Source: Ehretia macrophylla
Lineage: Eukaryota; Streptophyta; Magnoliopsida; Boraginales; Ehretiaceae
Direction: 5' to 3'
Length of the DNA: 64,000 bases
Assembly: GCA_037974665.1 (NCBI GenBank)
Contig: CM075778.1
Location: 22,944,001-23,008,000 of the forward strand
Shown: positions 46,513-57,995 of the stretch, one piece after another
Position numbering within the stretch: position 1 is the first letter of the stretch
Layout of the letters: every line of letters begins with the position of its first letter
Translations under genes and position numbers: made by a program
Notes under the pieces: generated by a model
Databases searched by the model: none
What the model saw: the letters and a program-made list of their open reading frames with translations, nothing else
What the model was told of the DNA's origin: nothing

Positions 46513-47261
46513 TAAACATAAATAGTTAACGTCTTTATTTCGTATACATGTTACTGCACAACTAGTTTCAATAAAGAAGAGTTGACTTTGATCATAGCAT
46601 ATAAACTGCAAGCTAGTCTACCTATAAAAGTTTATTATTGCATATGAATTAGCCGGTCTAAGTGAGAAAATTCAAATAAAGCAGCATGTAAGGTTTATTT
46701 GTTATACTGAAATAAGGTGGAAAATTCCTTTCACGTGCAAAGTTGGCTTTACGTATATAATGTTCCATGATGAAGAACTAGGAATTAAAATAATTGTTTT
46801 GTATGAATAGATCTAAATTAGGCTTAGGAGTAAATAATGCTAAAAAGTCTAATTAAATGGAATAAGAGTTAGTATCATGGTCTAATAGATTGCTGTTACG
46901 GGTTTTATACTATAATTAGGAAGGACAATATTCTTCTAATTAAATTAGTTATGAAATTAAGAAGTATGAGATATTAGTTTCACATCTTTAAAATTGATGA
47001 TTAAGCTTTGAGTAAGGATTTAAGCTATCACTGATTGGTGTCCGAAGAATATTTTAAGTAATATATAGAGTAATTTGAAGTAAAGCTCATGAATTGAAAT
47101 AAAGGAATAAACAAACATGATTAACTATCTAAGCCCAGCAATTAAACCTAGCCAGGAGAAACAAGAAATAGATATTGGCTAATGATATAAGACTTAATAT
47201 TATAACCTTAGTACATTTAAACCTACAAACTAGGACTGTCAACTGTAGGATGACTAGAGTT

Positions 47262-47500
47262 TTCCAATTATCTACTTTATTATTTGAGTTATTCACCTAC
47301 TTCAATTAGTTATTAAATAAATTAAGTGACAACAATGAGTTGTTCTAAATTACATTCTACTATCTGTTTGTATTAATATTTCCAAATTATCTACTTGAGT
47401 ATTTGAGCTGTGCAGCTACTTCAATTAGTTCTTAACTATTTTAAGTGACGACAATGAGTTGTGATGAATTATATCCTGCTATTTGCTTGTATCAATAATT
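47262..47500. repeat. Tandem duplication, ~118-bp unit
   Basis: Two imperfect units each begin TTTCCAA(A)TTATCTACTT. They share TATTTGAG, CTACTTCAATTAGTT and TTAAGTGAC(A/G)ACAATGAGTTG. The start of a third unit follows. Confidence 0.85.
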
Positions 47501-48485
47501 CCAATTATGAAAGATATCTGATCGGGGACAACCTCTTCTGTTGTATTGAATTATGTGAATACTAGTACATGTCTGTGTGCTCTTGAAATTAGGGGTTTCA
47601 ACCTCAGGCACGATAGCATTCGGACGCTGGGCGGCGTAGGGCTTGCCGGTGCTCCTGTGACCGTGGTCCTATTTCATCTTCTCGCTTGGGGCCCCTATCG
47701 CCCTTAGAGAGTTTCTCTCGCTTGGGACCTGGTTCGCCCTCGAAGATGGTGGGTCGTAGATTTTGGATACAATCCGGAGTATCCTCCTTGGAAAGATAAG
47801 AAGTAGTGATCTTGATTCAGGGCTGGCCACCTCTGGTGATATCGAAACGTATCCTGTTATTATGTGTTTAAGTACTCTCGCTTGGGACCAGTATCACCGT
47901 CGGAGAGGAAAAACTGTCTATCTTTATGATACTACTGTTATTGATACATGGTTCGAATGAGATAGAAATCTCTACTGGTTATCATATGTTATTGTATTTT
48001 AGCATTTACCATGTATGAATAATTTGTTACTATCACCGTACGTGAATTGCATCATGATTTGCAAAAGAAACCGACCAGAAATATTTTCAAAACTCTTCTG
48101 TTCAATCCTCACTGAGCTTTCCTAAGAGCTCACCCTATTTTCTGCCCCTAGTGCAGGTGCGGCTTAGCTTGAGATGGAAATTGAATTTAAATGCTGAATG
48201 TTTACAAGCTCGAAGCACCTTGCCTGTTAGAGTTTGTTTGTGCTACTCCCGGGTAGAAGAATAATTGTGCTGAAACTCTAGTTTGTAAAATAGTCAGGTA
48301 GTTCTCATGTCTCAGATGATGTAACATCCTTTGTACCTGAATTATTATATAAAGGCTTGTTGTTGAATTTTATTTATTTATTTATTTATTGTTCTTTTTA
48401 ATATAAAATCATGAACTCGCAATGACAATAAACGCAGACTTTGATCTAATTTTGAGAAGGGTCGGGTTAGGGTTGTTACATATAC

Positions 48486-48695
48486 TAAGAGTTCTAAGGT
48501 ATTTGAGATAAACTTTGAACTGTGAGTTGCAATACATCACAAATCTAATTGTACTAGAGGGGTACAAGATGCTAATTGGATTCTAAAAATGTGAAATCTA
48601 TAACTAAATAGGTATTTACATTGGAAGTGGAATTATATCTTGAAAATCCTCTAACCATATGGGTTTGTTAGATTCATTATGAAATCTAAAGTTAT
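48486..48695 (+). pseudogene. Copia-3 RNase H fragment
   Basis: This continues the Copia-3 pol after the solo LTR. Readable words are NLIVLEGYK...ANWIL (48540-48590) and FTLGSGIIS, then KPYGFV (48613-48665), which match copia RNase H (VLEGYxDANW, FTLGGGAISWKSSKQT). The minus-strand gypsy element starts at 48696 and cuts it off; the rest of Copia-3 should lie beyond the window. It is decayed. Confidence 0.75.
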
Positions 48696-51600
48696 TGTCA
48701 CGCCCCAAACTCGGTCCAAGGAGAACCAAGCTCAAGACGCGACGATACAAAGACATTATAACGACTGTAATATGGACATCCAATAAGAAAAAAAAATCCA
48801 ATCGCAATTAAACAAAGTCTACATCAAAGTAGATATGATACTCAACATATATATTCTCAACAAGCATACATAAGACCAAACGTGATCATGAATCCAACCA
48901 TGACCAACCTTATTTACAACCAAAACGAGCTAGACTTCAAAATAGATAACTTATCAAGTATTCCGAACATAAACTAAAACATAACTTCATTACAACAAAC
49001 TATTAAAAGCCATTAAAACATTGTTTCCAAATCCAACACATACTAAACATAATTCACATTCCATGGCTCCTCAATAGTCTCCTCGTGCACATAATCATCA
49101 TCATGTACACCTGCAACATGCATCATAGAGGGGTGAGCTTATCTGACACCAAATCTTAGTGGGGAAGGGGAACAATTAAAGGGAACTTTTAAAGCAATAA
49201 CCTATAAACCAATTGATCACGTTAGAAACAACACATAACTTGAGCAATAAAGCTATAAACCACGTTGTAAGGATACTGCTTATCATTTGTTGAAGCTGAC
49301 ACTTATAACTCGGTCACAAACTCATCACGTTCACTTGTCACTCCCGCATATTGGTACTCCGAATGTACCCACCTAAACACCTCACTCGCTATGGCCTTAC
49401 CCCGACTACACGGGAGTGGTGTTAGACTATGGTAGTCGTGCAATTACCCGCAAGCCCTATGCCTCCCAGCATGACACGATGCTACCAAGCCCCACCTAAG
49501 GTTACAACCTTTCGTAACGTATTCGCACTTAACCATTTAACACATATTTGTATCACTTTGAGAGAACAACAAAGTAGGTTTCCTCTCAACATACCAACCA
49601 TACAACAATACATTTGTATGATACACAGTAATGAGAACTTGCAACTTGGTCATTTAAACAACAACATTTGACAATAGCAAACAACTAGCTAGCTTAGGAC
49701 AACTTCATTAACTCTGCAATAGTCTAACTTAATTAGTTCCTTTACCTACTCTCCTAACCTCCAAATAATCTGGTTTTGGTAAATAATTAAAGTTCTTCGA
49801 ATGTAGATAATTCTAGAATCAAACAAAGCTTAATTCCGATCTAGATTGACTGAGTTATGACCAAATTAGTGCAACTACTCTAAGCTGTCCAGTTCCAGCG
49901 TTTTTCTGCTACATTTCGGAAATGGCCTTGTCATATGGCTAAAACGATTGAACCAGCACTTGCTCCAAAAACAACATATGTTCTACACTGAGTCATCTAC
50001 TTATTATATAAGTTTCGTTCAATTTGGAGCACGTTTACTATGTCTGAAATGCTATAGAATTTGGGTGCAGTAATCTGTCCATAAAATAATTGAAAGCTTC
50101 CATGACAAATCCACTTCCTATCTTACTTCTACAACATCACAAGCCTCAAATACAATCATAAACATATTCGCACAATACTACAACAACGTATGTAATGCCC
50201 CGATCCCTCACGAGACCGGAGGCTCTAATAATCATGCTATTCTCAATCCAAGCCCAAACCTGGACACAGATTTTAGGAAAAACGGACAAAGTCTCCTTTG
50301 TACCGTGGACATTCTGAAAACTTGTAAACGCTCAATAAAGCCACAATATAAGAAGGCAAGCTTTTATAACTAAAGTTCAAAAGTTCAAGGCCATCCGAGC
50401 CTTGAGGCATACAGTAGTTCAAATTTACACAAGCATGCATCCAACTTAACTTCTTCATAAAACTGCTTATCATGCCATTCTATAATGACATTGAAACATT
50501 CCTAGAAATTGAAACCAAGCATTCATCAGAACATACACACCCAAGCATGCAAGAAGCTAGAAGTAGAGCATAAGTTATTACAAACCATAGAATTACTACT
50601 CCTACTATAGTCATTTGGCTTCCAGCTTACATATTACATCAACACTTACATGAGCTTTTAGGCTCCAAAACAGATCATAACATAGAACAACAAGTTCTCC
50701 ACATAGCAACAAGAAAACACATCCATCTCAGGCAACAAACACTCAGCTACTAGGGTAAAGGCTTTGTCTGCACTTCTTCCTCTTCCACTACCACCTCAAC
50801 TAGCTGGGAATCACCCTCAGCACTTCCTGAAACATGATATCGAGGTATGAGCAACCACTGTTGCCCAGTGAGTGATAAAGTCTCTCGGGGCATGCAATGC
50901 AACAAGTAATACAGGTAAACATTAATAGTAATGAAAACCATTCAAGAATGACCAAAGATTAAATACCACACATTAAAAAGGATACATTTCACTTAACCCC
51001 AACACTCCAATCTTCACTTGATCTTTATTCATGATCCACGAACCACGATCACTGAGCCGGCATAACCCCAATCATTCCAGTGGGTGTACTCCGGATGTAC
51101 CCCGATAATCCTACGACCCAACATTCCCTGGCAATCTCTGGACCAGGAGAATGAGGGACTAGGGTACGGAGTTTGAATATCCACTGGCAAGCCTTCTGCC
51201 GCCCAGTTGATATTCAACACATCCGCCCCTGACATTATGGTTGCGCAACCACTATGCAATGCACTTATCAATGACAAGACAATATCAACAATATAAGCAT
51301 TAACATGTGGGAGGATCAACAAAGTAGGTTGACCTCGAAACAGATAGAAAAGAAGTGGTTTCATATAAGCAATTAAGAGATTTGTAAAGGGGAAATATTC
51401 AAGATACACATAGAACTATACCAAAAGCTCTAAAACAACTTGAAACCACATTTAAACACATAAGGAGTCATGCCAAGGTCTTAGAAGCGTGAGACAATTG
51501 AATTTGCACTTAAACCCCTTTGTTATTCAATCTGTTTTCCTTCCAAACTCATGTTATGGTTCTAGACTAGCAAGCGGTCTATACCATGCTTCTAGTTAAC

Positions 51601-53444
51601 CCCTTAGGCACCATTAGGACCCTTGAAATCACGCAAACACCCGAATTTAACCCAAAAGCCCTAATTTCTCTCTTATAGCTTTGAACTACACATACCTTAA
51701 CCGGGCTTCAAACAAGGGTTAGCAAAGCTTCTAAAGAACCTAGGTAGCCTAATAATACCAAATATAAATCTCAAATCCACCCGGATTAGCATTAACCCCG
51801 AAACCCCTTTTTAAAAGTCGGCTATTTCACGTTTTATGCAAGTTTAGAGCAATTCAAGGCCACGGGGCTATTGGACTACTATCATTAGCACCTAAGGCAT
51901 CTATTAGAAATAATGAATCAATCCAATACGCACAATTACAAAAAACTCTAAAAATCCGTCACTATTCACCTCATAGAATTAAAATAACGATTCCAACCGT
52001 TTAAAATACGAACTAATGGCTTAAATGTGTTCTTTAGCACCTATATACAATGTATAATAGCATGGATAAGCTTTGCAATAACATTTGATAGCATTTCTAA
52101 GAAATCAAGAAAGTGTAACATATTAAATATGCATAAAGAGTCATGAAATCCCTTACCTAAAGCGCGTGGGAGCACCTAGAAGGCTTGCCCATAACCCAAA
52201 CTACTTGCTCAAGGCTTGGAGAGGCTTGGATTGGTGATTTGAAGAGCAAAAGTTCGTTCTTTTTCCTGTTTGCTGCTGTCGGGTTCCACAGCTTTTTTTT
52301 TTCAGCTCTTATTTTTTTTTCTTTGTTATGTTATGAGCTAAGTTGTTTTATATATTGAGTAAGCTAAGGTAGGGTCAAATTGGGTGTGTATATGGGCTAT
52401 TAAAATGGGCATAGGTAGCTTAAAAATGAGTCTAAGATGCTACAAGAGTGCTAACTAATTAAAATACTAAGTTAAGTTACGTAATACTATTCACTAGATT
52501 CAATAAAGCATTTTCTAAACGGACGCTCTACACGCTAATCGCTCGAATGCACATTTTTTTCATTACTACTATAATTAATATGATTTAATAAAAATATTAA
52601 TTCATTAATATTAGGTAGTTGAAAACAGAAGGAATAGTAACTTAAAGAAGATAGTAAATAAAGCACAAAAGAAATACACAACTAATGGATGCAACAGTAA
52701 ATGAATGTGTGGAAAAAAAAAATCTCGGGCATCACAACCTAGATCTACAAACTCTAGCATTTATATTCAAAAAAACAAAACAAATGAAAGATATAACAAC
52801 AACAATACAATAATCCCAAAAGTCTACTCCTAACACATACATCTAGCATCATGAATCAAAATAACAACATTTCTCCAAACTAAATTTAATTCTCAAACTT
52901 TAAAACATGTAAACACATAACCTCCTCACCTTAAATTAGCAAATAAGGCTTGAAATTAAGTTGAAATAGCAAGGAAAAGCTTTTCTATGGATCAAACTTT
53001 GCCAAAATCCACCAAGAAATGAAAATCAAGCTTGCAAAATAATCTTTCTTCTCTTTTCCTCTTTGGCCGACCCTAGTAGGTGTTCTAGGTGCTTGTGTGT
53101 GTTTTTGTCTTGCAAGATTAATGCTCAGTTGTTATATAAGACTAAGTCAAATAGTCTTTACTTGGTCAAATAAGCTAAAATTGCAAAGTCAAATAGTCAA
53201 AGATGGAAACTAAGCATATATATTTCATATTTGTATATGTATATGTATGCATTATATATATAAGAGTCAAATACAAGTTAAATGTGGTAGACTTAGTATA
53301 TTAAGACTATATTTAATTATATATAGGTAATTTAAATGCAATTATGATGTAGTAAAATTGATAAACACACATTTAGCACATAATACTACCAAATAATGTT
53401 TAAAATAAATAAATGCATATAAAATGAAATGCTCGGGTCTCACA
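48696..53444 (-). repeat. 3' LTR of the chromovirus (split by a nested solo LTR)
   Basis: The ends are TGTCACGCCCCAAACTCGG on the + strand and GCTCGGGTCTCACA, next to the polypurine tract TCCTTCCCTCC (53445-53455; minus strand GGAGGGAAGGA). Without the nested LTR it is about 2.2 kb. Because it is attached to a readable pol, it shows what kind of element the related solo LTRs (TGTxACGCCC...) came from. Confidence 0.88.
50191..52736 (-). repeat. Solo LTR, Tekay-like, related to family A (reverse orientation)
   Basis: The segment starts TGTAATGCCCCGATCCC and ends TCGGGCATCACA, flanked by a near-perfect duplication (ACGTA 50186-50190, ACCTA 52737-52741). It shares, reversed, family A blocks such as TCCGGATGTACCCCGA (51090) and CGAGCCTTGAGG (50396). 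It is inserted in the chromovirus 3' LTR and has no coding content. Confidence 0.88.
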
Positions 53445-53900
53445 TCCTTCCCTCCTTAGAACAATTTCGCCCACGAAATTCTTACTTGTTCAATCAAACA
53501 ACTTCAGATATTACTGCTCAATCTGATCCCGACGTTCATAAGTAGCCTATTCTATACCATGATGATGCCACAAAACTTTGACCATCGGTACCCTCTTCGT
53601 ATAGAGCTTCGTAATCAACTGATCTAGAATACAAATAAGTCGTTCCTCATAAGTCAGATTTTCACTAAGCTACAACGACTCCATCTCAAGAACATGAGAT
53701 GCATCCGGGTGATACTTCCTCAGCTTAGAAACATAAAAGACATCGTGAACTCTGGAGAGACTCTGTAGTAGGGAAACCGATCAGCCAACTTGCCAACTCG
53801 GCCAATGACCTTAAACGACCCTTCATATATTGGACTCAACTTTTCGCCTTTTCCATAATGGACTATGCCTTTCCGAGGAGAAATCTTTAAGAAGACCTAA
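53445..53900 (-). pseudogene. Chromodomain and GPY/F-like module of the chromovirus
   Basis: On the minus strand, 53900-53700 reads VFLKISPRKGIV.YGKGEKLSP and IGRVGKLADRF, the GPY/F-like C-terminal integrase module. At 53600-53490, VPMVKVLWHHHGIE.ATYERR is the chromodomain core (the family's KVLWRNHGVEEATWE). Chromodomains steer insertion toward marked heterochromatin, which fits this nest. The segment is decayed. Confidence 0.85.
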
Positions 53901-54850
53901 TCACCAACTTCAAACTCTAAGTCCCGTCGGCGCTTATCAGTATAACTCTTCTGCTTACTTTGAGCAGTAAGCATCATTTGATGAATAAGGCAGACATTCT
54001 CAATTGTTTCCACAAACTCTGGCATCAAAGCTGGATCAATCATCTTCTTTTCTTTGACCTCATCCCAATACAATGGAGAACGACACTTACAACCGTACAA
54101 AGCCTCATAAGGAGCCATCCTATTAGTCACTTGGTAACTATTGTTGTAAGCAAACTCTGCCAACAACAAGTGTTTTTCCCAACTCTGCCCGAAGTCCATA
54201 ATACTAGCCCTAACCATATTTTCAAGTATCTGAATAGTTCGCTCTGACTGACCATTTAACTGAGGATGATAAGTTGTGCTGAAACTCAAATTGGTACCCA
54301 AAGCTTCCTAAAGACGCTGCCAAAACTTGGAAGTAAATCGCGGATCTCAATCTGACACAATGCTAACCAGTATACCATGAAGTCTCACGATGTTATCTAT
54401 ATACAACTTGGCCAACTTCTCCAGACTATCTTGTTTGTTATTTGGAATAAAATGTGCAGTCTTAGTCAATCGATCTACTACAACCCACACTGTATCAAAA
54501 CCCTTTGGAGACCTTGGCAACTCCGAGAGAAAATCTATCATCACATGTTCTCATTTCTATTGAGGAATAGACAACGGCTGAAGCAAACCTGCTGGTCATT
54601 GATGTTCGGCTTTGACTCACTGACAAGTCGAATATCTAGACACAAACTTTGAAACCTCATTCTTCATATTGTTCAACCAATAGTGTTGCATCAGATCCCG
54701 ATACATCTTGGTTTTGCCTGGATGGATGGTATACTTTGAATTATGGGCTTCCACAAAAATCTCCTTCTTCAAATTTGGATCATTTGGAAAACAAACTCTA
54801 GTTCTGAACCGCAACACCCTATCTTCGTGCATCTTGAAGTCCGATTTACC
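53900..54850 (-). pseudogene. Integrase of the chromovirus
   Basis: In minus-strand order: the zinc-finger block (IHPGKTKMYRDL then FVSRYSTCQ, about 54617-54760), the core with MMIDFLSELPRSPKGFDTVW (first catalytic Asp) and LTKTAHFIP (about 54350-54545), then FSTTYHPQLNGQSERTIQIL (catalytic Glu), EFAYNNSYQ and APYEALYGCKCRSPLYWDE (about 53900-54300). These are classic Ty3/gypsy blocks. It is decayed, with several breaks. Confidence 0.93.
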
Positions 54851-55480
54851 CTAAGAAACTCTTTGAAGATATTGATCTAGTTGTTGAGCTTCGCGAATCC
54901 GAGTTAATAATAATGGTTGGATCTACAAGTTAGCAAATAAGACACTAACTTCTTTCAACTCTGGTTTCTACAAACAAACTTCCTCAAGCATCCCCCATTC
55001 CTTAACTGCTAACTTAGACAGACTAGCCTTTAGGCTAAGAACATCTGCCACCACATTGGCCTTCCTAGGCACATAATTGATCGTGAAATTATAATCATCC
55101 AAGAGTTCCATCCACTGCCTCTACCTCATGTTTAACTTCTTTTGGGAGAACAAATATTTCGAACTCTTATGATTGATGAAGACTTCAAACTTGCTACCCC
55201 ACACATAATGATGCCATTTTTTCAAGACAATGACTACAACTACCAATTCCAAATCATGAGTAGGATAGTTTCCCTCATACTGCTTTAACTTCCGAGATGT
55301 ATAAACAATCACCCGACCATGTTGCATCAACACACAGCCCAAACCTTCATTCGAAGTATCGCTATAAATAAAAAAGTTTTGACTACCCTCTAGTAAGGTA
55401 AGAACTAGAGTTGTGGTCAACCTCTTCTTCAACTCCTGAAAACTATTCTCACACTTTTCATTCCACTCATAACTAACACT
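54850..55480 (-). pseudogene. RNase H of the chromovirus
   Basis: The blocks NFFIYSDTSNEGLGCVLMQHG (catalytic Asp), VIVYTSRKLKQYEGNYPTHD, and ELVVVVIVLKKWHHYVWG then FEVFINHKS (about 55160-55400) match gypsy RNase H. The remainder toward 54850 is the poorly conserved linker to the integrase. It is decayed. Confidence 0.9.
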
Positions 55481-56084
55481 CTTCTAAGTGAGCTTAGTAA
55501 GTAGACCTGCAACTTTGGAGAAGTCTTTCACAAACCTTCTGTAATAGCCCACTAAACCAAGGAAACTCTTTACTTCGGTCACATTCTCTGGCCTTTTCCA
55601 CTCAGACACTACTTCAATCTTGCTTGGATCCACAGATATACCTTGCTGGGAGATAACAAGACCTAGAAAGGAAACTTGCTGCAACCAGAACTCACATTTG
55701 CTGAACTTTGCGTACAATTGGTACTACTGAAACTTTTGAAGAACAAGATGAAGATGTTGCTCATATTTTGATTCATTCTTGGAATACACCAAGACGTTAT
55801 CAATTAAGATCACAACAAACCAATCTAGGTACGATTGGAATACACAATACGTGAGATCCATGAACGCTGTAGGAGTATTAGTCAAGCCAAAAGGCATGAC
55901 TACAAACTCATAGTGACCATACCGAGTTCTACAGGTAGATTTTGACACATCCTTCTTGCTGAATCGAAGCTGATAGTAACCTTGCCTCAAATCAAACTTC
56001 GAGTAGACCTTTGCCCTTTTAAACTGATCGAACAACTCATCAGTAAGTAGAAGAGGATACTTATGAAGGATCGATATCCGGGAT
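55480..56084 (-). pseudogene. Reverse transcriptase (C-terminal part) of the chromovirus
   Basis: Readable blocks in minus-strand order are LFDQFKRAKVYSKFDLRQGY, YGHYEFVVMPFGLTNTPTAF, a IDNVLVYSK block at the catalytic position, [17 protein letters not shown] and [19 protein letters not shown]. The N-terminal RT is displaced by the copia insertion at 56085. It is decayed. Confidence 0.92.
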
Positions 56085-57995
56085 TGTAGAAAATGAATCA
56101 AAGTTACGCAGCGAAAAAAACTATGAAATACAATTTTTTTCAAAGCATTCATAACAATCCCGTCTATTGATATCTATGCTATATACATTATAAACCAATG
56201 GTAAAGCAAGATACAAGAATACCTCTTGAAGACCTAAGGTTGAATCTGCTTGGTGAAAACTTTGAATAGATCTGTGTAAAACCTTTGAGTAGATCTCTGT
56301 TCCATCCATAAATGCAGAAGCCGTAGATTGTCCGCGTAGCAACAAAAGAATCCTTTCTTCCTCATTTGAGTTATAGTGCTAGCAAACACCTTGGAAGAAT
56401 CATGAACAATAAATACTTCTCTATTGGCTTAAAGATTACTTAATTACTTTAGTTTAGTTATCTTTAACTTAGTCTCAAAGGCCTCCAACATACAGAGCAA
56501 AAGAAGAAAACTTCTACTTCTGTAACTATTACAAGCAGATCCACACAGTGTTTGTTCATATATCTATGTCTATTTCAATACAAAGAAGAAAGAAAAAGTG
56601 CATTCTATCTCCTGCTCTAGATAGACAACTCTGCAACCCTTTTACATATAAGACATCTTCTTTTTGCTAGTTGTCTTCTCAAGACAACGAGTGAGTTGGA
56701 TAAAAATATAACCATTAAGTTTCCTAGTTACGTGCTCTAATAATACCCTTTTGAATTTGCAAGATCAATGGCCAGGATTGATGCTAACATCTAATAAGAT
56801 TAAATCATATTTTATCTATTTATACCAAGCACCTCAAAACTTTGCCAATCTTACAAATTTGCCCCATTAACTTTTAATGGTTGAAACTTCAATTATTAAC
56901 TCTTAATAACTGTTTAGAGAATATGATTAAAGTCCAAGCAAGACTAAATCTCATTGCTAATATGGTGTGACTTTCTAGATTCATAGCCAAATAGCATTAA
57001 GAAAACATCAAACCCTTTTAATGTCAATCAACTTTTGATTTGTTTCAAGAATTTCTCCTCCAATTCTTGAAACACCCTTAAGGTCTTGAGTGACGTCTAG
57101 CGACATATCATGGCAATATATAAGGCAATGAAGTTATCATGTAATGAACCTATTTAGTTGTCGATTATCGTACAATACAATCCTTCCATTAATAGTCCCG
57201 ATTGAGTAAGAACCATGGTCCGATCAAGTTCACAGACTCAATTCTATGTCTAGATTCAATGTGGTGAAATGAGAGATGACAACAATGGAAAAACACATTT
57301 CCATCAATCACACCTTGGCCAAGGATTTCCTCGTTTACCAAATTGAATCGCATAAGACATTGCCTCAATAACTGAGGTAATGGATTCTCTCTTGACAAGC
57401 ACATGCCACTCTCTATAATGAAAGAATGATACTACGAGTGAATGTAACTTTCCCGTGCTCGGGAGAAGTATTATTCAAAAGTAAGTATCAAACCCCAATA
57501 CATATGACAACCGTGTTATCTCAAGTCAAAGAATCACATGCACCATCACAACGAATAACAAATCATTAATCCATGCCATATGATTTGTTATTCACGTCAC
57601 GTTTAGTGATTATTCAACTAATATTCACCCATACAGTTATTATTAGCATCTCATGCTTGTATGGTATGTGACTCACCATCCTTTATCATTACTATCTCAT
57701 ATTAATCAAAGGTAACAAACCGATGTGATAACTCGTACTTGATTAATTAAAGTCCCTTTCAAATAATCTAAGGGCTACAAACATTTTAAGTATTTCTTGT
57801 GCCAAAGAAACGTGCTCACATATTTTCAAGTCCTTGAGAATATATTTATTTAACGGAAAGACTAGGGACTCATTAACACGAGAAAGAAGGAGAATATGAA
57901 TGATTAAACATGCCAATTATATTAATGAAACAAGTATACATCAAAATGCCCAATTATAAGTCATCTAATCATAGCATTAAGACATATCTCCAACA
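56085..57995 (-). repeat. Copia-4 3' LTR
   Basis: The LTR is 1911 bp, from TGTAGAAAATGAATC to GACATATCTCCAACA (+ strand). Its left edge falls exactly where the chromovirus RT reading ends. It shares blocks with the LTR at 1156-3183. The TGTTGGAGATATGTC start on the minus strand, right after a polypurine tract, is typical for copia. Confidence 0.85.

Larger units (their letters stand above)
28638..48480 (+). repeat. 4-kb solo LTR (family D) split by a CACTA transposon
   Basis: The ends are TGTAAGACCCCATATT and GGTTAGGGTTGTTACA, with a perfect duplication, TATAC (28633-28637 and 48481-48485). The surrounding Copia-3 pol continues across it. Removing the CACTA element (30389-46223) leaves about 4.0 kb, long but within range for Tekay-type LTRs. 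The right half (47580-47800) has the layout seen in family A LTRs: a TCTCGCTTGGG and GTCGTAGA block before a TCCGGAGTA motif. There is no internal domain and no second LTR, so a solo LTR is the best reading. Confidence 0.85.
46224..48480 (+). repeat. Family D solo LTR, right part
   Basis: This continues the LTR broken by the CACTA element. A short tandem repeat with the core TTATATGTCACCGTATAAC-(T/C)AATG, present about three times, lies at 46445-46512. A tandem duplication of about 118 bp runs from 47262 to about 47500. The GC-richer part (47600-47760) holds the TCTCGCTTGGG...TCGCCCT block twice. No gene is present. Confidence 0.8.
48696..56084 (-). mobile_element. Ty3/gypsy Tekay/Del-type chromovirus (fossil, 5' part outside the window)
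   Basis: On the minus strand, from right to left, come RT, RNase H, integrase zinc finger, integrase core, GPY/F-like module, chromodomain, polypurine tract and 3' LTR. RT before integrase marks Ty3/gypsy, and the chromodomain marks the chromovirus branch. The style of the GPY/F and chromodomain blocks fits Tekay/Del. The RT is cut at 56084 by a copia insertion, and the rest must lie past the right window edge. A solo LTR (50191-52736) sits in its 3' LTR. The coding part has many breaks. No 5' LTR is available for dating. Confidence 0.9.

Noticed and set aside
28638-48480. A complete 20-kb LTR retrotransposon with a TATAC duplication
   Set aside because: The interior is a CACTA element with its own ends and duplication. 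What remains is about 4 kb of LTR-type DNA without a second LTR, primer site or polypurine tract.
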